NCBI GenBank assembly: GCA_025363495.1
Contig: JANYDR010000654.1
Location: 1-5,339 of the forward strand
Direction: 5' to 3'
Origin: Cyclobacteriaceae bacterium
GTDB lineage: Bacteria; Bacteroidota; Bacteroidia; Cytophagales; Cyclobacteriaceae
DNA length: 5,339 nucleotides
This document shows, one piece after another, positions 1 through 5,286 of the stretch. Positions within the stretch are counted from its first letter, which is position 1. Each line of letters opens with the position of its first letter. A program made the position numbers and the translations under genes. Under the pieces are notes generated by a model, which was not told the DNA's origin, ran no database searches, and saw only the letters and a program-made list of their open reading frames with translations.

Positions 1-2
1 TA

Positions 3-83
3 GAAGCCTACCTTCTTTACCTGGAGGGAATGGAAGTAGTTGAAGTCATGAGTAAGTCAAGTCTTAGCCTGGGCCTTAATTAA
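3..83 (+). CDS. C-terminal end of an upstream gene, probably AddA/RecB-like UvrD-family helicase-nuclease (partial)
   Basis: Only the last 26 codons and the TAA stop lie in the window; the reading frame is open from base 3. The translated tail begins EAYLLYLEGMEVVEV and ends SLGLN. The alternating hydrophobic pattern 'aYLLYLeg..VVEV' resembles the last beta strands of the PD-(D/E)XK nuclease domain that closes AddA/RecB-type proteins. The stop is two bases before the start of the AddB-like gene, so the two are almost certainly co-transcribed and probably translationally coupled. In Bacteroidota a UvrD-like helicase-nuclease commonly sits directly before this AddB-like gene, which supports the identity. 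The existence of a gene end here is well supported by frame and spacing. The family is an inference from a short tail plus context. Confidence 0.6.
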   Translation, partial: EAYLLYLEGMEVVEVMSKSSLSLGLN

Positions 84-85
84 CG

Positions 86-2917
86 ATGAAGCCATTCCTT
101 AAAGATTTAGCGGAAAAGATCGTAGGACAATATTCCAAATTGGAGGAAGTAACACTTGTTTTTCCAAACCGTCGTGCGGCACTTTTTTTTAGAAAGTATC
201 TGGCTGAAAGTCTCGTAAAGCCATCCTGGTCACCCAAATTATTAAGCCTCGAAGAGTTCTTTTCCGGTCTTTCCGATTTGCGCGAACCGGACAGACTTTC
301 GCTAATATTCAGATTGTATAGAATCTATGGTGCTGTAATGAAACGGGATGAGCCGTTTGACAGATTTTATTTCTGGGGAGAAATGTTGTTGAGGGACTTT
401 GATGAGGTTGATAAATATTTAATTGACGCCCCACTTCTTTTCAGGGACTTAAGTCAATTAAAAGAGCTTGATGAAACCTTTGATTATCTCACGGAAGAAC
501 AAAAGGATTTTTTACGACGCTTTTGGATTGGTTTTGATGAGAAGCCATCAGTGAATAAAGATGAGTTTCTGAAGGTGTGGAAGAAATTGCCCGAGGTCTA
601 TTCAAAATTTACAAAATCACTTAAGAAGGAAGGCTTAGGTTATGAAGGCATGATCCATCGGGATGTTGCTGAGAAATTCAAAAAAGCAGCAGATAAAAAA
701 ACCATTGAAGGAACTCTCATATTTGCTGGGTTCAATGCTCTCACAAAAGCAGAGGAATTGATGATCAGTTCTTTTGTTGAAGCCGGAGCAAAAGTGGAAT
801 GGGATACTGACTCATATTACGTAGATGACAAGCATCAGGAAGCCGGGCAGTTCATGCGACAGTATCAAAAGCATCCGGAGTTGGGAAAAACTTTTAGTCC
901 CGCAATTCCTTCATATTTAAAAACAGAGAAAAACATTTATCTCACTGGAGTTCCTCAACGTATCGGGCAGGCAAAATTGGTAGGGCAGGAGCTTGATGGA
1001 AAGCTGTTAGAGGGTCTTGATCCCGAAAAAACAGTTATTGTATTGCCGGATGAATCAATGTTGCTTCCGGTGCTTCATTCGTTGCCGCCTGGATTCGAGA
1101 ACATCAACGTGACAATGGGTTATCCCTTGCGGAATACACCGTTGTACAACCTTCTTGACTTGCTGTTGGAATTGCAGTTGCAGCGGAAGGGAGATTACTT
1201 CAGTCATCGCCAGGTGACTGCTATTCTTGGGCATGCTTATGTGCTGGCCATGGATGAAATAAATGCTCACCGCCTCCGCAAGGAGATCCTGGATACGAAT
1301 CGTGTTTATATTCTTGCTTCGGATTTGCAGGTTGAACAGAGTATTCTTGCTGATATTTTCAAAATAGTTGAAGCACCCCAGGCTTCGGAATATTTGTTGC
1401 AAAATGTTCTGCGGATGGGGTCCAGCTTTTCTGACAAGCAAAGCTTTGACAGGGAATATGCATTCCATTTTCACCGGCACTTGTCACGACTTCAGGAGGT
1501 ATTGAGCGATTCCACCAATCATCCCGATTGGAGAGGATTTCAAAAACTATTCCGGCAGGTGGTGCTTTCGCAAAAAATCCCTTTTACAGGTGAGCCATTG
1601 AAAGGTCTCCAGGTAATGGGTGTTTTGGAGACCCGTAATCTTGATTTTGAAAATGTATTTGTACTTTCTCTTAATGAGGGAATGCTGCCAGCCGCATCAA
1701 AGCAAGGTTCTTACATCCCACATAGTATCCGGCGGGCGTATGATCTGCCAACGTATGAGCATCAGGACGCTATTTATGCTTATCTGTTTTACCGGTTGCT
1801 GCAACGTGCAGAAAATGTTCATCTCTATTACAACACGGAGCCTGATATTTTGGGTGATGGGGAAATGAGTCGCTATGTTCAGCAGTTGGTTTATGAATCT
1901 GGTATGCCGATAAAGTCGTTTGTTCTTCATAATCCTATCGAGGTAAATACTCCAAAACCTGTCACGATACCAAAGACGCCGAATGTTCTTTTATTATTGA
2001 ATAAATATCTGCCGGCAGGAGGAAAAGAATTGTCGCCTTCTGCACTTAACGATTATGTTGAATGCCGTCTTAAGTTTTATTTAAAGCACCTGGCACAACT
2101 TCGGGAACCTGATGAAGTGGAAGAAGATCTTGATGCGCGTGTCTTTGGTAATTTATTGCACAATATTATCAATTGGTTTTATGAAGATTTAAAGCCGAAG
2201 CGAAATGGAAAAATAGAGAAAGAAGATCTTATCAAACGGGACGTCAAAATCGATCAACTGATTGACAAGGCATTCCAAAAGCACTATCATTTGGATGTAG
2301 ATAAACCTGTTGTATATGAAGGTCAGCGGGTAGTGGTCAAGGAAATTGTTCGTGAGTTTGTTAGTAAGATATTATCCATTGATGAAGTGTATGCTCCATT
2401 TACGATTGAAATATTGGAGGAGAAACGAAGTGCCTCAATTATATTGAATGATAATCTTACCGTTAACGTGAGCGGAAAAATAGATAGGGCCGACATAAAG
2501 GATGGAAGAGTTCGTATAATTGATTATAAAACAGGAAGTGATGAGTTGGATTTTGATTCCATTGAATCTCTTTTTAATGGAGAGATCAAGCGGAACAAAG
2601 CCGCTTTTCAGACAATTCTTTACGCATGGTTATATGACCGTAGCATGAATGAGTCAGGACCTGTGATTGGAATAAGCCAATTAACCCCTGGATTAATGAA
2701 TCGGAAAAATCTCTTTGCGAAGGAATTTAGTTTTGGTCATGAGATGGGTAGAAGTAAGACATTGATCCGGGATGTTCGAAGTAATTTCCCCGAATTTGTA
2801 GAACGCCTTAAAAATCTGTTAAAAGAGTTGTATAATCCAGAAGTACCATTTGATCAAACTCAAAATACACGCAACTGTGAATTTTGTCCTTATAAAAGTA
2901 TTTGTTATCGCAACTAA
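86..2917 (+). CDS. AddB-like PD-(D/E)XK nuclease with iron-sulfur cluster (recombinational repair)
   Basis: This 943-residue protein is probably the second subunit of an AddAB-like helicase-nuclease that resects double-strand breaks in the cytoplasm for RecA loading. The N-terminus carries VFPNRRAALFFRKYL (about 25-39), equivalent to the 'LVPEQ' region of AddB. No Walker A motif precedes it, so this half is probably not an active motor. A second helicase-like block, LQVMGVLETRNLDFENVFVL followed by SLNEGMLP, spans 508-535. The C-terminal nuclease is complete: His692 (FGNLLH), Asp800 (GKIDR), Asp813 and Lys815 (IIDYKTG), and Gln842/Tyr846 (QTILY). Cys660 (YVECRLKFYL) and the C-x2-C-x5-C group Cys931/934/940 match the 4Fe-4S 'staple' of AddB, Cas4 and DNA2. 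The ATG lies two bases after the upstream stop, with no clear Shine-Dalgarno, as is usual in Bacteroidota. Length is normal for the group. It is called AddB-like rather than addB because the helicase half is divergent. Confidence 0.9.
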   Translation: MKPFLKDLAEKIVGQYSKLEEVTLVFPNRRAALFFRKYLAESLVKPSWSPKLLSLEEFFSGLSDLREPDRLSLIFRLYRIYGAVMKRDEPFDRFYFWGEMLLRDFDEVDKYLIDAPLLFRDLSQLKELDETFDYLTEEQKDFLRRFWIGFDEKPSVNKDEFLKVWKKLPEVYSKFTKSLKKEGLGYEGMIHRDVAEKFKKAADKKTIEGTLIFAGFNALTKAEELMISSFVEAGAKVEWDTDSYYVDDKHQEAGQFMRQYQKHPELGKTFSPAIPSYLKTEKNIYLTGVPQRIGQAKLVGQELDGKLLEGLDPEKTVIVLPDESMLLPVLHSLPPGFENINVTMGYPLRNTPLYNLLDLLLELQLQRKGDYFSHRQVTAILGHAYVLAMDEINAHRLRKEILDTNRVYILASDLQVEQSILADIFKIVEAPQASEYLLQNVLRMGSSFSDKQSFDREYAFHFHRHLSRLQEVLSDSTNHPDWRGFQKLFRQVVLSQKIPFTGEPLKGLQVMGVLETRNLDFENVFVLSLNEGMLPAASKQGSYIPHSIRRAYDLPTYEHQDAIYAYLFYRLLQRAENVHLYYNTEPDILGDGEMSRYVQQLVYESGMPIKSFVLHNPIEVNTPKPVTIPKTPNVLLLLNKYLPAGGKELSPSALNDYVECRLKFYLKHLAQLREPDEVEEDLDARVFGNLLHNIINWFYEDLKPKRNGKIEKEDLIKRDVKIDQLIDKAFQKHYHLDVDKPVVYEGQRVVVKEIVREFVSKILSIDEVYAPFTIEILEEKRSASIILNDNLTVNVSGKIDRADIKDGRVRIIDYKTGSDELDFDSIESLFNGEIKRNKAAFQTILYAWLYDRSMNESGPVIGISQLTPGLMNRKNLFAKEFSFGHEMGRSKTLIRDVRSNFPEFVERLKNLLKELYNPEVPFDQTQNTRNCEFCPYKSICYRN

Positions 2918-2925
2918 TTTAAGAT

Positions 2926-3045
2926 ATGAAAATCATCGGCGGCATTATTGGTATATCGTTAACGATCCTGTTCCTTCTGTTAGTTGTAAGGTTAATTCTA
3001 CCTGGTAAGAATGAGGATGATGACGGTAAGATGCCTAAAAAATGA
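2926..3045 (+). CDS. 39-residue single-pass membrane microprotein, function unknown
   Basis: A short frame begins with ATG eight bases after the stop of the AddB-like gene and ends at TGA. It starts MKIIGGIIGISLTILFLLL, giving one hydrophobic segment at about residues 3-26 with a single Arg22 near its end. A short charged tail follows, with the acidic run NEDDD and a lysine-rich end (KMPKK). Tight spacing, the same strand and the clean membrane-plus-charged-tail design suggest a real gene at the end of the nuclease operon, with the tail probably in the cytoplasm or periplasm. It could also be a small lipid- or partner-binding peptide, or a chance frame. I recognise no family. The call rests on composition and position only. 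Confidence 0.5.
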   Translation: MKIIGGIIGISLTILFLLLVVRLILPGKNEDDDGKMPKK

Positions 3046-3076
3046 GAGTTGAATTATGAGCTGCTTTTCAATTTAG

Positions 3077-3108
3077 GTTGAACGTCTGGTTTCCAATTTC
3101 TAATTTTC
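3077..3108 (+). promoter_or_regulatory. Weak candidate Bacteroidota-type promoter (-33/-7)
   Basis: GTTG at 3077-3080 is followed after 20 bases by TAATTTTC at 3101-3108. This is close to the Bacteroidota housekeeping pattern TTTG-N19-21-TAnnTTTG, with one mismatch in each box. Transcription would start near 3114 and give a leader of about 140 bases containing the inverted repeat at 3163-3198. AT-rich gaps yield such matches by chance, so this is only a candidate. Confidence 0.22.
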
Positions 3109-3162
3109 ACTCACTGTTGATAAAATTCCACAATTTCCGCTCAGGAGGGTCTTAAAACAGCC

Positions 3163-3198
3163 ATTCGTCCCCCGGATTCTACCGTTGGTCGGACGAAT
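3163..3198. repeat. Perfect 8-bp inverted repeat with 20-base spacer (terminator, leader hairpin or operator)
   Basis: ATTCGTCC at 3163-3170 is the exact reverse complement of GGACGAAT at 3191-3198. The right arm runs into TTT and, after AGGTC, a run of seven T at 3207-3213, so an RNA hairpin here could end the transcript of the upstream nuclease/microprotein operon. It lies just upstream of the sigma-54-like element, so an operator for a dimeric regulator is also possible. The stem is certain from the sequence; its role is not. Confidence 0.45.
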
Positions 3199-3211
3199 TT
3201 TAGGTCTTTTT

Positions 3212-3228
3212 TTGGCACACTTTTTCCA
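3212..3228 (+). promoter_or_regulatory. Sigma-54-like promoter (-24/-12) before the lipoprotein gene
   Basis: The sequence TTGGCAC-ACTTT-TTCCA matches the RpoN pattern TTGGCAC-N5-TTGCA, with one important mismatch: the -12 GC is CC here. The -24 GG and the spacing are exact. Transcription would start near 3239, only 14 to 23 bases before the candidate start codons, which is a sensible leader length. RpoN and its activators occur in many Cytophagales. The altered -12 dinucleotide is the main reason for doubt. No activator gene is in the window. Confidence 0.4.
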
Positions 3229-3252
3229 ATACATGTAGCACACCGCAACAAG

Positions 3253-3933
3253 GTGAATTACATGCAACATTTAATAAAAATATTCGCTGGTATTATTTTA
3301 ATAGCCTTGGCTGGAGCATGTTCTCCGTCATCTCAGATTACGGGCTCATGGAAGAACAATAACATACAAGTCCAGTATGACAATATTATGGTAGCAGGAT
3401 TGACTCAGAACATCAATGCCAAGAGCACTATTGAGAATGATTTGAGAATGTCTTTAACAGCTAAGGGTGTAACTGTCGTAAAAAGTATGGATGCATTTCC
3501 GCCAAGCTATGCTAAAGATGTTTCAAAAGAAGATATGATGAATAAAATACGTCATCAGGGTGCAGATGCAATCTTGACCGTCACTCTTGTAGATAAGAAA
3601 AATGAATCGCGTTATATACCTGGCACTTATGGATACACTCCAATGCCAATGTATGGCAGGTTCTGGGGTTACTACAGTTATTGGGGACCAACAATGTATA
3701 GTCCTGGCTATTATTCACAGGATAAGGTTTATTATATGGAGACCAATGTCTACGATGCTAACACCGAAGAACTTGTTTGGTCTGCTGAATCTGAAACGTA
3801 TAATCCTGAGAATATCAGCGGCTTCTCACAAGAGCTTGCAAATATTATTGCCAATAAGTTGGAGAAGGATGGAATTATAAGTGGGCAGAAATCTTCTGTA
3901 CCCGATAAACATACCGTCACAAGAGTAAAATAG
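3253..3933 (+). CDS. DUF4136-like lipoprotein of the cell envelope
   Basis: The longest frame begins with GTG at 3253 (226 residues). The ATG at 3262 (223 residues) is the better start, because AAGGTG at 3250-3255 then acts as a Shine-Dalgarno six bases before it. Numbering here is from GTG. A signal peptide (KIFAGIILIALAGAC) ends in a lipobox-like site with Cys23. The residues after Cys, SPSSQ, lack a K(D/E)2-type surface-export signal, so a periplasm-facing outer-membrane location is likely. The mature part has the DUF4136-like order: GSWKNN near 31, an early strand DNIMVAGL (43-50), GADAILTVTLVD (103-114), then VYYMETNVYDANTEELVWSA (159-178). Between these lies a Tyr/Gly/Pro/Trp-rich stretch at 121-157. 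The C-terminal helix SQELANIIANKLEKDGII is typical of the fold. Biochemical role is unknown. It is followed by a DUF6232-like membrane gene 33 bases on. Confidence 0.72.
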   Translation: MNYMQHLIKIFAGIILIALAGACSPSSQITGSWKNNNIQVQYDNIMVAGLTQNINAKSTIENDLRMSLTAKGVTVVKSMDAFPPSYAKDVSKEDMMNKIRHQGADAILTVTLVDKKNESRYIPGTYGYTPMPMYGRFWGYYSYWGPTMYSPGYYSQDKVYYMETNVYDANTEELVWSAESETYNPENISGFSQELANIIANKLEKDGIISGQKSSVPDKHTVTRVK

Positions 3934-3966
3934 TAAACTTTAATAAGAAATTAAAACATATACAAA

Positions 3967-4470
3967 ATGAAAACTGAAAACGTATTTTATACTGATGGAC
4001 ATGATGTAACTGTCACCAGTTCAATGCTTTACGTTAAGAAGAAGTGGTACGCTCTGAGCGGTATCACCAAACATAATTTTTCGATTCTTCCTCCTGATCG
4101 GGTGACATGTTTCGCCCTGCTGGTTCTCGGTGGGATTCTTGAATTGATCGGAGCTGCAAATCTTATCTCTGTTAATACGGTGTCTGATATCAATATATCT
4201 AATATGTGGTTTACTGCTAATCAATTGGCTATGGGAGTAGGGATATTTTTACTCCTCGTTGGCGCAATCTGGATGTGGTTTACAAAAGAACGTTATGCGG
4301 TAAGCATCACCACGGCAGAAGGTGAGAAGAATGTTGTGGTCAGTGAACATAAAGAATACATTACTCAGATTGTGCACGCTCTTAATGAGGCTTTTTTCGC
4401 CAGATTTGACGACTCGACCCCAGGACAGGTGAAGGCAAGAAAAAGAGATTTTATAGTCTCAGGACGATAA
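3967..4470 (+). CDS. Two-helix membrane protein, DUF6232-like
   Basis: This 167-residue protein opens with a small beta-rich region (VFYTDGHDVTVTSSMLYVKKKWYAL, about 6-30) followed by SGITKHNFSILPP (31-43). This looks like the DUF6232 pattern in which a short pleckstrin-like sheet precedes the membrane. Two hydrophobic helices follow at about 48-69 (FALLVLGGILELIGAANLI) and 85-105 (NQLAMGVGIFLLLVGAIWMW), joined by a short polar loop. After WFTKERYAVSITTAEGEKNVVV comes an amphipathic helix, EYITQIVHALNEAFFAR (130-146), and a basic tail. Both termini are probably cytoplasmic. The ATG is preceded by an A-rich stretch and no Shine-Dalgarno. It lies 33 bases after the lipoprotein gene with no promoter that I can see, and it is followed by a terminator, so the two genes are probably one unit. 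Function is unknown; the family call is by pattern memory. Confidence 0.7.
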   Translation: MKTENVFYTDGHDVTVTSSMLYVKKKWYALSGITKHNFSILPPDRVTCFALLVLGGILELIGAANLISVNTVSDINISNMWFTANQLAMGVGIFLLLVGAIWMWFTKERYAVSITTAEGEKNVVVSEHKEYITQIVHALNEAFFARFDDSTPGQVKARKRDFIVSGR

Positions 4471-4491
4471 CAACCACTTTTAATTTGTAAT

Positions 4492-4526
4492 AGGCTGGTT
4501 CTGCAAAGATTCCAGCCTTTTATTTT
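4492..4526 (+). terminator. Rho-independent terminator after the DUF6232-like gene
   Basis: AGGCTGG at 4492-4498 pairs perfectly with CCAGCCT at 4512-4518 across a 13-base loop. It is followed at once by TTTATTTT, a U-rich tail. It sits 21 bases after the stop codon and would end the lipoprotein/membrane-protein transcript. Confidence 0.8.
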
Positions 4527-4530
4527 GCTG

Positions 4531-4642
4531 AATACATTTCCCGCAGATTTCCGCAGATCGAATGCTCGCAGATTCTGCGGAACTATTGAAATTCCGCTAA
4601 AACGTGCGAGTTAAATCCGTGGAAATCTGTGGGAAATGTATT
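4531..4642. repeat. 112-nt imperfect palindrome with CGCAGAT units (repeat element or MITE-like hairpin)
   Basis: The outer 28-base arms, 4531-4558 and 4615-4642, pair over 25 Watson-Crick positions, two G-U wobbles and one A-C mismatch. The outermost 12 bases (AATACATTTCCC with GGGAAATGTATT) are perfect. Inside, CTCGCA at 4565-4570 pairs with TGCGAG at 4605-4610, and GCGGAA at 4577-4582 with TTCCGC at 4592-4597 around a 9-base loop, so the whole element folds into one long hairpin. CGCAGAT occurs three times in the left half, at 4542, 4552 and 4567. Such CGCAGATT-type intergenic repeats are, from memory, common in Bacteroidota and some other phyla. It starts four bases after the terminator and ends 17 bases before the next start codon, so it must lie in or next to that gene's leader or promoter. 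Confidence 0.8.
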
Positions 4643-4659
4643 AACACTACCTTTATTCG

Positions 4660-5139
4660 ATGGAGCTTGAACGATTCGCGGAACTTTCTAAAAATAAATC
4701 GGCGGAGAACAAAAAATTTCTCCAGAGTCTGAAGAAAAAGGACCCCCGTAAAGTTGATGATGCCTTCCATCAGCAGCATACAGAAGTGTTTGAAGAGATC
4801 AATTGCCTCGATTGTGCGAATTGTTGTAAGACCACAAGTCCGATTTTTTATCAAAATGACATCGAACGTTTGGCAAAATCTCTACGCATAAGACCTGGAG
4901 AATTCATTGATAAGTATTTGAAGATTGATCAGGACAAGGATTACGTGCTTACCTCATCACCTTGTCCATTTCTGGGACCGGAAAACTATTGTACCGTTTA
5001 CGACGACCGCCCCAAGGCCTGCCGCGAGTATCCCCATACCAACCGCAAAAAGATGGTACAGATACTGGAACTGACCCATAAAAATACACTTGTATGCCCG
5101 GCGGTATTTGAAATGGTGGAAAGACTTAAGAAATTGTAA
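4660..5139 (+). CDS. YkgJ family cysteine-cluster protein (CxxCxxCC)
   Basis: This 159-residue protein has an N-terminal charged, helical section (about 1-45, rich in Lys and Glu). It is followed by the family signature CLDCANCC (Cys49, 52, 55, 56), then PCPFLGPENYC (Cys102, Cys111), RPKACREYP (Cys121) and TLVCPAVFE (Cys146). The eight cysteines in this order are the hallmark of the PF03692 'putative zinc- or iron-chelating domain', so it should bind a metal ion or Fe-S cluster in the cytoplasm. The substrate and cellular role of the family are not established. The ATG is the only reasonable start. No clear promoter is visible in the 17 bases between the long palindrome and the start, so the promoter must overlap the palindrome or transcription must read through the terminator. 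Length is normal for the family. Confidence 0.9.
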   Translation: MELERFAELSKNKSAENKKFLQSLKKKDPRKVDDAFHQQHTEVFEEINCLDCANCCKTTSPIFYQNDIERLAKSLRIRPGEFIDKYLKIDQDKDYVLTSSPCPFLGPENYCTVYDDRPKACREYPHTNRKKMVQILELTHKNTLVCPAVFEMVERLKKL

Positions 5140-5140
5140 A

Positions 5141-5204
5141 TTAATTCGGTGATTTGTTAATTCGACGATTGATGGGTAGTCTCATAAAAGAATTACCGAA
5201 TCAC
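5141..5204. repeat. Short direct repeats and inverted copy after the cysteine-cluster gene
   Basis: TTAATTCGGTGATT (5141-5154) is repeated as TTAATTCGACGATT (5157-5170) with two differences and a 16-base period. A third, inverted copy, AATTACCGAAT (5191-5201), can pair with ATTCGGTGATT (5144-5154) over 11 positions including one G-U, leaving a 36-base loop. There is no T run after it, so it is a weak terminator at best. It begins directly after the stop codon and ends next to the probable insertion-sequence edge. Confidence 0.5.
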
Positions 5205-5222
5205 TGTTGTCCGGGGAAATAA

Positions 5223-5250
5223 GGGAGAAGTTTCGTAAAAAACCTCTCCC
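5223..5250. repeat. Stem-loop inside the left end of the insertion sequence
   Basis: GGGAGAAGTTT (5223-5233) pairs with AAACCTCTCCC (5240-5250) with one A-C mismatch across a six-base loop. On the + strand no T run follows. On the minus strand the stem is followed by TTATTTCC, so it would be a better terminator in that direction. Stem-loops close to IS ends can block transposase expression from transcripts entering from outside; that role here is an inference. Confidence 0.55.
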
Positions 5251-5286
5251 AGCTATCTTTGATGTTACCACACATTCAAACCTAGC

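Noticed and set aside
1055..1480. 141-codon minus-strand frame inside the AddB-like gene
   Set aside because: It is antisense to a well-supported conserved gene and its translation resembles no domain.
1620..1930. Frames of 77-82 codons on both strands inside the AddB-like gene
   Set aside because: They lie over the conserved helicase-like block of the real gene and have no features of their own.
3100..3234. 44-codon frame on the minus strand in the gap before the lipoprotein gene, beginning MYWKKCAKKRP
   Set aside because: It overlaps the inverted repeat and promoter candidates, has no recognisable pattern and no start signal; most likely chance.
3602..3880. 92-codon + strand frame within the lipoprotein gene
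   Set aside because: It is an out-of-frame shadow of a protein with a clear signal peptide and family pattern.
4021..4224. 67-codon minus-strand frame within the DUF6232-like gene
   Set aside because: It is antisense to a gene with two good membrane helices and has no own start signal.
4531..4642. CRISPR-like reading of the three CGCAGAT units
   Set aside because: The units are 7 bases with gaps of 3 and 8 bases and are part of a palindrome, so they are not repeats with uniform spacers.
4648..4655. TACCTTTA as a -7 promoter box for the ykgJ-like gene
   Set aside because: Its start site would fall on or after the ATG, and no TTG box lies at the right distance.
4597..4854. 85-codon minus-strand frame over the palindrome and the start of the ykgJ-like gene
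   Set aside because: It covers the CxxCxxCC-coding region antisense and part of the palindrome; not credible as a gene.
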